64,000 nucleotides of DNA, from contig NZ_BAABEY010000024.1 in the NCBI RefSeq assembly GCF_039540405.1, positions 191,716-255,715 on the forward strand, read 5' to 3'. Both the position numbers and the translations under genes were made by a program. The notes under the pieces are model-generated. The model was not told where the DNA came from and did not search any database. It worked only from the letters and a program-made list of their open reading frames with translations. This document shows, one piece after another, positions 16,239-25,539 of this stretch. Each line of letters opens with the position of its first letter. The first letter of the stretch is position 1. The DNA is from Ravibacter arvi. Lineage in GTDB: Bacteria > Bacteroidota > Bacteroidia > Cytophagales > Spirosomataceae.

Positions 16239-17996
16239 TTAGGCCGGGCCGATCCTGGGCATCCAGCAGGTTTCTTTCGCCATGTCGGCTTTCATAGCCC
16301 GTTGCAAAAGTTGTAGCTTGAGTTCCTGGTATTCTTTTTGATTCCATAAATTATTGAATTCCCCGGGGTCTTTTTCCAGGTCAAAAAGCTCGCCTTCATC
16401 ACTTTGCATGTACCAGGTAACCTTGTACCGGGCTTCAATATAGCTCTTCTGGTAAAATTTTGTGCGCTGAAAATGATTTTCCGCGATTACCCAGTCCCGT
16501 ATGTGTTCGGTTTTTCCGAGCCATAACGGTGAAACATCCAGCCCGGCCATTGTCATAGGCTTTTCCCTTCCGGCCAGGGTAAGAAAAGTAGGCGCCAGGT
16601 CGACTACAGAGACCAGCGCATCTGTCCTTTTGTTGGCGGGAACATGATTTTTCCACGACACGATAAAAGGGATCCGCAGGTCTTCTTCAAACGCAAATCC
16701 ACCTTTTGCGTATAAATTATGGGTGCCTATGTGATGCCCGTGGTCGGTAGTAAACACGATAATTGTATTTTCCCTTAGCCCGGTTCTGTCGAGATGATCG
16801 ATGATAAGGCCGATGTATTTGTCCATCATGGATATCATGCCGTAGTAGATTGCCATGTCTTTCCGGGCTTTTTCCTTATCGGTTGCCTGGATGTTGAAGC
16901 CATGAACTCCCTGGCCGTCTTCGAAATACTGCGACCCCCAGCCGCGCTTTCCGTTTTTCTGGGTCATGCGGTAGTGGTAGGGCATGTCTTCCATATCGCC
17001 TTCGGGCACATCAGGCAGTTTCATGTTTTCTGGCTTGTACATGGAAGCCCAGGGTTCTGATACCAGGTAGGGGGGGTGCGGGTCAAAAAAGCTTGCCCAG
17101 ATGAAAAAAGGCTTCCCTTCTTTTTTCGCCATATCGAGGTTGGCGATGGTCCTGGAGGCGATCCAGGAGTTGAGATGGTAGTCTTCCGGAATGTTCCAGG
17201 CGCCGTATTGCGCTTCACCCGTGGCGGCATTGGCGTTCATAGCCTTCCGCATGGCCGGATTCGAATTTGCAAATTTCGACTGATCGGGTTTCCTGAACCA
17301 CTGCTTCCACTCTACCGGCGAGCGCCCCTCTTTTTTTAGCTTTTCTTCCATCCAGATGGCATAATGCTGGCCTACGTGCGATTCATCCCCGTGGGGCCGG
17401 GCCAGTTCGGCTCGTTCAAACCCGTAAAAAGGGCCGTGGTATTTTCTCCAGAAATCCAGGTCCTGGAGAACAGGATAAGCTTCCAGGGACGGGTATTCCG
17501 CGCTTCCCTCCAGGGGCATGAAATGGGCTTTCCCGATAATTGCGGACTTGTATCCCAGTTCCTGGAGGTAGTTGCCGATAGTGGGCACCGTCTCGGGGAG
17601 CTTGGTCCCCAGCGCGTACGCCCCGTGCTGGGAAGGGTAAAGGCCGGTAATCATCGAGGCCCGCGTGGGCGTGCACACCGGGTTGCAGGTATAGGCCCTG
17701 TCGAAAATCAGGCCGGATTTAGCAAGCCGGTCGAGGTTGGGCGTGCTGATTGCAGGATCATTGTAACCCATCCGCATCCAGTAATGCTGGTCGCTTGTGA
17801 TGAACAGGATGTTGGGCTGCGGCGTTTTACCTGGCTTTACCGGTTCGCGCTTCCCGTAAGCTTTCAGGTATTCCTGTTGCACAATCGGTACATCATTCTG
17901 GAAGACCCTGGGAATAATCGAACCGGTGTAGCCTGCCGATACCAGCAAAATACTTCCCAATACCCATTGATAAAATCGTTTTTTTTCCAAAATCAA
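16239..17996 (-). CDS. Secreted type I sulfatase
   Basis: A 585-residue sulfatase, distinct from its neighbour. It has an N-terminal hydrophobic segment (WVLGSILLVSAGYTGSII) that acts as signal or anchor. FITSDQHYWMRMGYND near residue 65 supplies the metal site, where SDQH replaces DDxG as in iduronate/choline-type sulfatases. CTPTR at residues 108-112 is the formylglycine motif, with Thr in the fourth position. TTDHGHHIGTHNLYAKGG near 417 carries the late ligands. It should hydrolyse sulfate esters on oligosaccharides imported by the neighbouring SusC/SusD pair, and follows SusD by 39 bases. Confidence 0.92.
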   Translation of the reverse strand: MILEKKRFYQWVLGSILLVSAGYTGSIIPRVFQNDVPIVQQEYLKAYGKREPVKPGKTPQPNILFITSDQHYWMRMGYNDPAISTPNLDRLAKSGLIFDRAYTCNPVCTPTRASMITGLYPSQHGAYALGTKLPETVPTIGNYLQELGYKSAIIGKAHFMPLEGSAEYPSLEAYPVLQDLDFWRKYHGPFYGFERAELARPHGDESHVGQHYAIWMEEKLKKEGRSPVEWKQWFRKPDQSKFANSNPAMRKAMNANAATGEAQYGAWNIPEDYHLNSWIASRTIANLDMAKKEGKPFFIWASFFDPHPPYLVSEPWASMYKPENMKLPDVPEGDMEDMPYHYRMTQKNGKRGWGSQYFEDGQGVHGFNIQATDKEKARKDMAIYYGMISMMDKYIGLIIDHLDRTGLRENTIIVFTTDHGHHIGTHNLYAKGGFAFEEDLRIPFIVSWKNHVPANKRTDALVSVVDLAPTFLTLAGREKPMTMAGLDVSPLWLGKTEHIRDWVIAENHFQRTKFYQKSYIEARYKVTWYMQSDEGELFDLEKDPGEFNNLWNQKEYQELKLQLLQRAMKADMAKETCWMPRIGPA

Positions 17997-18035
17997 CAGA
18001 CGTTAAATGGTGACGGACAGATGTTTTTTACAGCC

Positions 18036-19676
18036 TTATTTCCCCAGCTTCGGATTGACATTCACTTCGGATTCGGGAATCGGCCAGGTTTCATCCTGTC
18101 CTTTTCTGAAATTTTTCGACGTTACGAACCAACGAAAGTGCGGGTCGGTTTTCTTGGAAGCAGTAGGGTAACGTTTGGAGTCCGGGAAAGCGGCGCCCCA
18201 GAAATCTCCCGACAGTGCCTGGTCGGCAATTCCCCATCTTAGCAGGTCCCACAGCCTGTGGCCTTCGAAAGCCAGCTCGATTCTTCTTTCGCGGCGCAGT
18301 ATTGTTCTCAGTGCCGTGGGATCGGTAGCAGTCACCGGCGGCAGACCGACCGATGCTCTGCCCCGTACCTGGTTGATGGTCTCGTCGAGTAGCTCCCGTG
18401 TAATAGGGGCTCCGTCTTCGAGCTTTGCTTCCAGGTAGCTTAATAGAACTTCAGCATAGCGAACCACCGGTATGTCTCCGCCGTAGTCGGCAATCAGACC
18501 GCCCGTAAACGATTCGTCAAAGAATTTACGTAGCCCGTAGCCGGTTCGTGTTGCCTGCTTGGAATAGGTCAGCTGGTCAAGCGAATTCACGGAATCCGGG
18601 TGACAGACATACTTCTGCCCGGCAAATGCGCACCCGTCCCAGAGGAACGTATCTCTGAACCTCGGGTCGCGGTTGGCTCCCATGTCCTTGTAGTTGAATT
18701 TCGGGCTGTCGTAGGAGAATGCCGTTCCGTCGCTGAAGCCATATTCGTCTGCCAGGCTTCCCAGCGGGTTGAAAATATGCCAGCCGCCCGACATGGCGGG
18801 ATAAGCGTGTTGAGGCAGCGCATTTCCGGCCTGTCCACCGAGATACTTGAGCGTAAAGATATTTTCGCTGCTCGCCTCTCCGGAAGGAATGAAAAGAGTC
18901 TTGTAATTGGGAGCTATCGCGTTATCGCCCAGGTCGATAATTGTTTTGAAAGCATCTGCTGCTTCTGCAAATTTTTTCTCACTCAGCATGATCCTGCCCA
19001 AAAAAGCCAGCGCGGCCTGTTTGCTGGCCCTTCCGTGTTCGCCTGCACTTAAAGCACTGAAGCGGGGAAGGTCGGCGGCGGCGAGCTTAAGTTCCTCCAC
19101 AACGAATGCCACGACCGCGGCTTTGGTGGCTTTGTCTACATTGTTGGCTTCGTCGGGCGTCAGCGTGCTGGTTACCAGCGGCACACTGCCCCAGTACTGG
19201 GAGAGATAGAAGTACTGTGTGGCGCGTATAAACCTGGCTTCGGCGGCCATACGTTTGATTTTGGAATCATCCATCGCCACTTTTTCGATGTTTTCCAGGA
19301 AGTCGTTGCAAATGGCGATCCGCTTGTAGGATCCCGACCAATACCCGCCTGTTACGTTGTTATTGGCGAGCAGGGTACCATTGGTCAGGCGGTTGAAGGT
19401 GGAATTGTCTCCGCGGCGGTCATAGGCGTTGTCGGTAGCGAATTCCAGGAAAACACTCCCGAAATAAGACCACCAGTCATTGGGGACCGTATTGGTGGGA
19501 TAGGTAATTCCGCCGCGGTACATACCTGTCAGCGCGATCAGGGCGTTAGATTCCGATGTCCAGAAATTGTCTTTCGCAAAGGAATTTGTCGGGAACTGTC
19601 TGAGCTGGTCGTCGCAGGAAGCGAGCGACAGGGCCAGGACACCCGACATCATGTATTTTTTAATCCTGAGTTTCAT
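18036..19676 (-). CDS. SusD/RagB family outer-membrane glycan-binding lipoprotein
   Basis: A 546-residue lipoprotein. The signal ends LSLASC with Cys21 as the lipidated residue. The helical TPR-like SusD core is seen from about residue 90 (AEARFIRATQYFYLSQYWGSVPLV near 147 is diagnostic), and the C-terminal LRRERRIELAFEGHRLWDLLRWG near 456 is a second family signature. It forms the lid of a SusC transporter and binds the glycan at the cell surface. It is directly downstream of the susC-like gene, separated by a 168-base leader containing repeat copy 2. Confidence 0.95.
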   Translation of the reverse strand: MKLRIKKYMMSGVLALSLASCDDQLRQFPTNSFAKDNFWTSESNALIALTGMYRGGITYPTNTVPNDWWSYFGSVFLEFATDNAYDRRGDNSTFNRLTNGTLLANNNVTGGYWSGSYKRIAICNDFLENIEKVAMDDSKIKRMAAEARFIRATQYFYLSQYWGSVPLVTSTLTPDEANNVDKATKAAVVAFVVEELKLAAADLPRFSALSAGEHGRASKQAALAFLGRIMLSEKKFAEAADAFKTIIDLGDNAIAPNYKTLFIPSGEASSENIFTLKYLGGQAGNALPQHAYPAMSGGWHIFNPLGSLADEYGFSDGTAFSYDSPKFNYKDMGANRDPRFRDTFLWDGCAFAGQKYVCHPDSVNSLDQLTYSKQATRTGYGLRKFFDESFTGGLIADYGGDIPVVRYAEVLLSYLEAKLEDGAPITRELLDETINQVRGRASVGLPPVTATDPTALRTILRRERRIELAFEGHRLWDLLRWGIADQALSGDFWGAAFPDSKRYPTASKKTDPHFRWFVTSKNFRKGQDETWPIPESEVNVNPKLGK

Positions 19677-19801
19677 TTGTTTGAAAGGTTTGAGCCGCAG
19701 CGACGGGCGCTGTGAGCTGTGAGAGTGAGCGGATGCCGGCTGCTTTATTCATCATCTTTTTTGTGCCGCTCAGGGCTTAAACCTCACGGCTCATGGCTTT
19801 T
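19677..19801. repeat. Dispersed leader repeat, copy 2 (before SusD)
   Basis: Immediately upstream of the SusD start. Core at 19757-19801: it contains TTTGTGCCGCTCAGGGCT, followed by aaacctcacggctcatggct, aligned with the copy at 54677-54722. The gene-proximal part carries ggtttgagccgcagcg, identical over most of its length to copy 1. More diverged than copies 1 and 4. Confidence 0.8.
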
Positions 19802-19844
19802 GTTTATCACTGGTTTTGTCAATTTGGAACCTCATTCTTCACCC

Positions 19845-22800
19845 CTAAAACCTCACGTTAAGACCGAACGTATAAGTAGAGAGAATGGGATAGTAGGCTC
19901 CGCCGGTATTGATTTCGGGATCCCAGCCGGGCCGGTAGTTACTCCAGGTAACCGGGTTTTCAACGCTGGAATAGATCCTGACATGGTTGATTTTAAGTTT
20001 GTTGGTCACCCCGGCCGGCAGCGTATAGCCCAGTTGAATATTTTTCAGCCGCAGGTAGGAAGCATTCAGCACCCAGAAATCCGAAGTCACGGTATTGGGC
20101 GTACCGCTGTTGCTTACGACTTCAAGACGCGGATATGCCGGGTGCCTTACCGGTTGATCGGGATTAAATCTTCCTTCCATCTGCCACCGCTGGATATTCC
20201 CGAGGTTGAAAAAAGCAACGTCTGCATAGCCGGTCAGCTGTCCCTGTACACCTGCAACCCCCTGCAGGAATACACCCAGGTCGAATCCCCGGTATTTGAC
20301 ATCGAGATTAAAACCGTAGGTATACTTCGGGATCCGGCTGCCCAGGAACACCCTGTCATAGATAGGGTCGACTTTCCCGTCGGGCACGCCATCGGGACCA
20401 CTCACGTCCCGGTACCTGAGGTCTCCTGACTGGGGCCTCGGCGTAATGGCCGTCTGGTTGGGCCACGTGCTGATATCGTCCTGATCAAGGAAAACGCCGT
20501 CAGAAAGATAACCGTAGTACATTTCCATAGGGTATCCTACGAACAGATCGGACCCGTTCCCTACCAGGCCATTGGGTTGCGTTACATTGCCCAGGCCGAG
20601 CGTGACTACTTTGTTGTTGATAACCGAAAAGTTACCCCTCACGGAGTACTGCAGCTTACGGTAGCTGTTCCTGTAAGAGGCATCGAATTCCCAGCCTTTG
20701 TTGGTAGCCTGACCGGTGTTGGTTTCGCTGATTCCTACGCCCAGTACAGACGATACGCTGGATGAAGGTTTGAACAGGATGTCCGTTGTGTTCCTGCTGA
20801 AATACGTAACATTCACCCCGAGGCTGTTCTTAAAAAAGCCGGCTTCGATTCCAACATCCGTTGTTTCGGTCGACTCCCATCTGATATTGGCGTCTTTGTA
20901 GGTAAAATAGGCCGCACCTGTGGAAATAGCGCTTCCGAAAGGATAATTCCGGTCCGAATCCAATACGGTCTGGTAGGGGTAGTTGCCTATATTCTGGTTA
21001 CCCAGTATTCCCCACGAAGCCTTCAATTTCAAATTGGAGAGCCAGTAAAGGTTTTTCAGGAAGCTTTCTTCGGAAATGCGCCACCCTGCGGCAAATGCCG
21101 GGAACACGGCATACTTGTTGTTGTCGGGAAACCTCGACGAACCGTCATAGCGCACCGTCCCTTCGAAAAGATACCGGTCGGAAATATTCAGCTTTAACCT
21201 TGAAAACAGGGATTGTATCGCCCATTCTTCCGCCATCCCGTTAAATTGCTGGTTGTCGGCGCCTCCCATTGACGGATAGGTGTAGTCGTTGCTGGGGAAG
21301 TCCTGGCGATAGCCCGACATTCTGTTAATTATTTGATTTTCAAAAGAATATCCTGCAAGTAGGTCGACTCTCGCTCGCCCTATGTCTTTGGAATATTTTC
21401 CCAGCAGCTGGGCCGTCCTGAATATTTCCTTGTTGCGGAACTGGTTCAGGTTAGACTGCCTGATGTTAATCTGGTCGTTGAGCTTTTGTGACGACCGGTA
21501 GGACACTTCTTCCAGGAAGTCGAAATTGTAACCCCCTATAGCAGAGAAAACAAGTTCTTTGACAGGTTTCCAGTCGAGCTTGAAATTGGTGCCTATTCTG
21601 GTTCTCGGACTTTTCAGATAGGAAGCCGACGCAAGCCATGATACGGGCGTACCGCCACTTTCGGGGCCGATGCCGTAGTCGCCGCCGGAGCCTTGCCCGA
21701 GAAATATGGCGGGATACCTGATGGCATTCTGTATAAGCTGATCGGTAAGTTCCCCGCCCTTGTTGGCAGTGGCCTGCGGCTCGTTCCGCTCATCAAATGA
21801 ACCGCTCAGCCGGGTAGTGAAATAGAAATTCCTGCCTAGGTCGTTTTCGAGGTTCAGCCTGAAGTTATAGCGCTCATAGGAGTTTTTGGGGATAATTCCC
21901 TTCTGGTTAAGATAGCCTGCCGAGAGAAAGTACTTTGTTTTTTCATTTCCGCCATTGAGGTTGACGGTATGCCCGGTCTGTATCCCTTTCCGGGAGAAAA
22001 GCTGATCCAGGAATCGGGTGTTCGGAAAATTATCAGGGTCCGATTGGTTCCGGTATTTTTCGATATCATCGGCTGTAAAACTGTTGGTGCCGGAGGCGAT
22101 GTTATACATCTCGGCGTACTCCCAGGAATTTACAAAATCAGGTAGTTCCGTAGCCTGGTTGAAGCCGGCGTAGCCGTTGTAGGAAATGGCGACCTTCCCG
22201 GAAGTCCCGGTTTTGGTCGTGATCAAAACGACTCCGTTTGCTGAGCGGGCGCCGTATATAGCTGCTGCCGATGCATCTTTCAAAACTGAGATATTCTGGA
22301 TGTCTTCCGGGTTTATATCGTTCATATTACCCGGGATACCGTCGATCAGGATAAGAGCGTCGGGAGTTGCGCCGAATGAACCAACCCCGCGGACTCTTAC
22401 TGTGCCGGGGTTAGCCCCTGGCCGCCCCGACCGAACGGTCACCGTAACACCCGGCATCTGCCCCGTAATGGCGTGCGCGAGTTGGGTGACAGGCCGGTTT
22501 TCCAGGGCCTCCGACCCGATCTGGGCTACGGAACCGATTACATTTACCTTTTTTTGCTCCCCGTAGCCTACCACTACGATCTCCTCCAGTGCCTTTTGGT
22601 CCACCTTCATTGAAACGTCGAGTAATGTCTGCCTGCCGACTGTCCGCTCCTCCGGAAGATACCCCACGAACGAAAAAACCAGCACCGCATCTTCCCCCGG
22701 GACGTCCAGGACAAAGGCCCCGGTCCCGTCCGTGACCGTGCCCTGGGGCGTGCCCTTTACCAGGATGTTTACGCCCGGAAGGCCTTCCCCTTTTTCGTCG

Positions 22801-23369
22801 GTAACCCTGCCGCGGATCGGTATGGCTTGCGCATCGGGCATCTTTATTTTTGATGCGGCAGCAATGCGCTGCCATGCCTGGCCGGTAGCGATGGTTTCAC
22901 GCGCCGGCATGGCCGGGAGGTGCGAAGGGCCTGCCTGGGACATGCCGTCCCGGATTTTTTTGGGCTTGATAACTACCGTGTTTTCAACGATGCTGAAGCT
23001 GTAAGGCTGATTTTCAAATACGTGGCTCAGTACGTCGTGCAGCGATGCGTTCTTAATGCGTATGTTTACTTTCCCGGCATTGTTTAGCAGACCGCTTTCA
23101 TACCAGAAAATTACCCCGCTCTGCTTCCTGATTTCTTTGAAAACTTTTTCCAGCGAGGCGTTTTTCTCTGAAAGCGAGACTTTTTGAGAATAGCTTTCCC
23201 CGAACACGTGAACACAGGCCAGCAAAATTAAGAAGGAGGCGAGCTTAATTTGCATGATGATTTTCCGATGGACAGCTCTGGTGAAATGCGCCCGGCCTAC
23301 TATCCTCATAAAGAGGCTGAAGCGGTTCAATTCCCGGGAAAAAGAACCGCTGCTAATACAAAAAATCAT
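19845..23369 (-). CDS. SusC/RagA family TonB-dependent outer-membrane transporter with STN domain
   Basis: A 1174-residue transporter. After the export signal (QIKLASFLILLACVHVFG, near residue 40) comes an STN secretin-like domain (about 60-130), which marks receptors that signal to an anti-sigma factor. Next are a carboxypeptidase-like repeat (RGRVTDEKGEGLPGVNILVKG near 205), a plug (VRVRGVGSFGATPDALILIDG near 322, then SVLKDASAAAIYGARSANGVVLI) and a 22-stranded barrel ending in an aromatic-terminated strand (FGLNVRF). It imports oligosaccharides with SusD. The FecR and ECF sigma genes directly upstream fit its STN domain. The start is uncertain: 23369 is the longest; 23255 begins exactly at the signal peptide. 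Confidence 0.95.
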   Translation of the reverse strand: MIFCISSGSFSRELNRFSLFMRIVGRAHFTRAVHRKIIMQIKLASFLILLACVHVFGESYSQKVSLSEKNASLEKVFKEIRKQSGVIFWYESGLLNNAGKVNIRIKNASLHDVLSHVFENQPYSFSIVENTVVIKPKKIRDGMSQAGPSHLPAMPARETIATGQAWQRIAAASKIKMPDAQAIPIRGRVTDEKGEGLPGVNILVKGTPQGTVTDGTGAFVLDVPGEDAVLVFSFVGYLPEERTVGRQTLLDVSMKVDQKALEEIVVVGYGEQKKVNVIGSVAQIGSEALENRPVTQLAHAITGQMPGVTVTVRSGRPGANPGTVRVRGVGSFGATPDALILIDGIPGNMNDINPEDIQNISVLKDASAAAIYGARSANGVVLITTKTGTSGKVAISYNGYAGFNQATELPDFVNSWEYAEMYNIASGTNSFTADDIEKYRNQSDPDNFPNTRFLDQLFSRKGIQTGHTVNLNGGNEKTKYFLSAGYLNQKGIIPKNSYERYNFRLNLENDLGRNFYFTTRLSGSFDERNEPQATANKGGELTDQLIQNAIRYPAIFLGQGSGGDYGIGPESGGTPVSWLASASYLKSPRTRIGTNFKLDWKPVKELVFSAIGGYNFDFLEEVSYRSSQKLNDQINIRQSNLNQFRNKEIFRTAQLLGKYSKDIGRARVDLLAGYSFENQIINRMSGYRQDFPSNDYTYPSMGGADNQQFNGMAEEWAIQSLFSRLKLNISDRYLFEGTVRYDGSSRFPDNNKYAVFPAFAAGWRISEESFLKNLYWLSNLKLKASWGILGNQNIGNYPYQTVLDSDRNYPFGSAISTGAAYFTYKDANIRWESTETTDVGIEAGFFKNSLGVNVTYFSRNTTDILFKPSSSVSSVLGVGISETNTGQATNKGWEFDASYRNSYRKLQYSVRGNFSVINNKVVTLGLGNVTQPNGLVGNGSDLFVGYPMEMYYGYLSDGVFLDQDDISTWPNQTAITPRPQSGDLRYRDVSGPDGVPDGKVDPIYDRVFLGSRIPKYTYGFNLDVKYRGFDLGVFLQGVAGVQGQLTGYADVAFFNLGNIQRWQMEGRFNPDQPVRHPAYPRLEVVSNSGTPNTVTSDFWVLNASYLRLKNIQLGYTLPAGVTNKLKINHVRIYSSVENPVTWSNYRPGWDPEINTGGAYYPILSTYTFGLNVRF

Positions 23370-23440
23370 AGTTTTGTATGAGTTAGGTAAAATGTAACAA
23401 ATTAGAGCTTTGTGGAATTTGCCCTGACGGCCGGAAGTGT

Positions 23441-23454
23441 TGGAAGCGCTTCCG
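23441..23454. promoter_or_regulatory. Palindrome resembling a LacI-family operator upstream of susC
   Basis: TGGAAGCGCTTCCG contains the perfect 12-base palindrome GGAAGCGCTTCC with a central CG, as in LacI/GalR/CcpA operators (it fits TGNAANCGNTTNCA at 13 of 14 positions). It lies about 70 bases before the longest susC start, and is also the right half of a hairpin GCCGGAAG / CTTCCGGC (23430-23456). No LacI-type gene is in the window, so this is only a candidate. Confidence 0.35.
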
Positions 23455-23628
23455 GCATTTTTATGGGCATGGGGTCAGGTAACGGTTCTTATCATGCGAT
23501 ATGCTATTTTGTTTAAAACCAGTTGATTGTATTTGTTTTTTCTTCTCTTTCCGGTGGCCTGACAGCTGCAAAAGTAAATAAGTTCAATTTTCCTCCCTGC
23601 GGAAAGTCGCGCAGTTTCCCACCGTTTC

Positions 23629-24795
23629 CTAACGGGTAACAATGATCTGCTTTCCTTCGACCTTGAAGCGGATCCCGCTGGTTTCAAGTATCTCCAGCAG
23701 GCTTGACAGTTTTGAATTTCTGGAAATTCCGCCGTTATAAAGCCTGGTCGGTATTTCGTCGCGGTAGACTACATCGACGTCGTACCAACGCTCAATCTGG
23801 CGCATAATGTCTTTTATATCAGTGTCTTTGAATAGTATCTGACCGTTTTTCCAGGCGATGGCCTCTTCCATATCCGGGCGTTCCGTGACGGTGAGCCTGC
23901 CATTGCTGGCCAGAGTCGATTGTTGATTGGGCTTCAGTCGTGTTGATTCTCCTTTCCCGGCCAGGACCTCGATACTTCCCTCGACCAGCGTGGTTTTTAC
24001 CGACAGCTCGTCATCGTATCCGTTGATGTTAAACCGGGTGCCGAGTACGGTTACAGTCTGCTTTCCGTGCACATTCACCACAAAAGGGATTTTGCCGGCC
24101 CCCCCCTTGCCCGGAGTTTCATACGGGACAATATCGAAAAAAGCTTCACCTTTCAGTTCTACAGTCCGGTTACCGCCGGTAAAGCGTGTCGGGTAGCGAA
24201 GCGACGAGGCGGCATTGAGCCAAACCGTACTTCCGTCAGGCAGGCGCAGCGAATATTGCCCGCCCCGGGGCGTAGTAATGATGTTGTAACCGGTCTTTGC
24301 CTGTCCGGGACCAGTTGCCTCATAAACCACCATGCCGTCTTCCTTCCTGACCCTCACCCCGTGATCATCTATTAAAACCCCGTTTTGCTGTTCGTCCAGC
24401 CTGACCGAATGGCCGTTGTCAAAAATAAGCGTAGCTTTTTCTCCGCCCGGTACCACATCGCCGGAGATAGCGCTCTCCACTCTACCGGCCCGGTTTTTGT
24501 ACCCGTAGGTAAAAAGAAAACCACCGCAGGCCAGTGCCAGCAGGAGAAGTGCCGCCGCCGCGCCGCGCCCCCACCAACCGGTATACGGTATGCGTTGCTT
24601 TCTGCGCCTTATTTCTGTCAGGATTTTTTCGCGGTGCTCCTCTTCGGATCCGGCAGCGTGCGGCGGAACAAAGACCGGTAGGTCCTGGTCCCGGTTGTAC
24701 CAGGCCGAGAATTCTTCCTCCTCTTCCAGGGTAATATTACCTTTCAGCCATTTATTCGCCAGAGCTTCCAGCCGCTGTCTGTCGGATGATGTCAT
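23629..24795 (-). CDS. FecR family anti-sigma factor
   Basis: A 388-residue inner-membrane regulator. The cytoplasmic N-terminal helix bundle (LANKWLKGNITLEEEEEFSAWY near residues 11-30) binds the sigma factor, one membrane helix lies near 75-97 (AAAALLLLALACGGFLF), the periplasmic FecR domain follows (TPRGGQYSLRLPDGSTVWLNAASSLRYP region near 180), and the C-terminal DUF4974-type domain (DIMRQIERWYDVDVVYRD, then LLEILETSGIRFKVEG) contacts the STN domain. It should relay the substrate signal from the SusC-like receptor to the sigma factor encoded just upstream. Confidence 0.95.
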   Translation of the reverse strand: MTSSDRQRLEALANKWLKGNITLEEEEEFSAWYNRDQDLPVFVPPHAAGSEEEHREKILTEIRRRKQRIPYTGWWGRGAAAALLLLALACGGFLFTYGYKNRAGRVESAISGDVVPGGEKATLIFDNGHSVRLDEQQNGVLIDDHGVRVRKEDGMVVYEATGPGQAKTGYNIITTPRGGQYSLRLPDGSTVWLNAASSLRYPTRFTGGNRTVELKGEAFFDIVPYETPGKGGAGKIPFVVNVHGKQTVTVLGTRFNINGYDDELSVKTTLVEGSIEVLAGKGESTRLKPNQQSTLASNGRLTVTERPDMEEAIAWKNGQILFKDTDIKDIMRQIERWYDVDVVYRDEIPTRLYNGGISRNSKLSSLLEILETSGIRFKVEGKQIIVTR

Positions 24796-24905
24796 AAAGA
24801 GTACTGTTTATATTGAAGTACCCCGAACGAACGCAATCCCTTAGCCGGTTGGGAAAAAATTTAACAGCAACGAATGAATTTTTGTGTAGCCGGTACCTCA
24901 ACCGA

Positions 24906-25487
24906 TCAGGAAAGTGCCCAACGACGGAATAGAAACTTCAGGGAATACAAGCCGTTCCGAAGCAGTTTGAGTGCTTTCCCGAGGTGTGCTTCCACGGTTT
25001 TTTCGGAAATGCTCAGCTCTCCGGCAATTTCTTTTTGGGAATAGCCGTCTTCGCGGCTCATCCGGTATACCAGCTGGCACTTTTCGGGCAAACCTGTCAC
25101 CAGTTCTTCCAGGCGCAACTGCAGTTCCTCAAAATCCAGCCAGTCCTGGGTCGAGTTGTCCGACAGGCTAACGGCTGACTGATTATGGGCTGTATAACGG
25201 CGGTGAAGGTCTTTTTTTGCAAACGATTTGATAACCCGGTACTTAACGGATGCGGCCAGGTAGTGCTCCAGGCTGAATGTAAGTTTGAGCTGTCGGCGCC
25301 GGCTCCAAAGCGAAACAAAAATATCCTGTACGATTTCCTCGGCTTCCTCAACATTGTCACCGGTTTTGTTGATGGCGATGGTGAATAGTCTTTTCCAGTA
25401 TCGATTGTAAATTTCTGTAAAAGCGGCATCCTCCCCATCCCGCATGAGCTCTGTCAATTCATGGTCAGTAAGGTCTTTTGTATTCAT
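24906..25487 (-). CDS. ECF RNA polymerase sigma-70 factor
   Basis: A 193-residue sigma factor. Region 2 is FTEIYNRYWKRLFTIAINKTGDNVEEAEEIVQDIFVSLW near residues 22-60 (EEIVQDIFVSLW is the core-binding/-10 part), and region 4 is LPEKCQLVYRMSREDGYSQKEIAGELSISEKTVEAHLGKAL near 133-173, with the DNA-binding helix-turn-helix. Bacteroidota ECF factors of this kind are held by a FecR protein and switch on the linked susCD genes. It is first in the minus-strand locus. A TATATTTG element lies upstream at 25531-25538. Confidence 0.95.
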   Translation of the reverse strand: MNTKDLTDHELTELMRDGEDAAFTEIYNRYWKRLFTIAINKTGDNVEEAEEIVQDIFVSLWSRRRQLKLTFSLEHYLAASVKYRVIKSFAKKDLHRRYTAHNQSAVSLSDNSTQDWLDFEELQLRLEELVTGLPEKCQLVYRMSREDGYSQKEIAGELSISEKTVEAHLGKALKLLRNGLYSLKFLFRRWALS

Positions 25488-25530
25488 GCCGCTCCGGATA
25501 GTGATTGGTAATTTAGTTATTATCCCGGAA

Positions 25531-25538
25531 CAAATATA
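25531..25538 (-). promoter_or_regulatory. -7 element upstream of the ECF sigma gene
   Basis: Read on the minus strand, TATATTTG matches the Bacteroidota -7 consensus TAnnTTTG, 43 bases before the start codon. No clear -33 TTG at the usual distance, so it is a weak promoter candidate. Confidence 0.4.
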
Positions 25539-25539
25539 A

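Noticed and set aside
17364..18242. 292-codon plus-strand open frame over sulfatase and SusD
   Set aside because: It overlaps two strong minus-strand genes and has no domain or start support.
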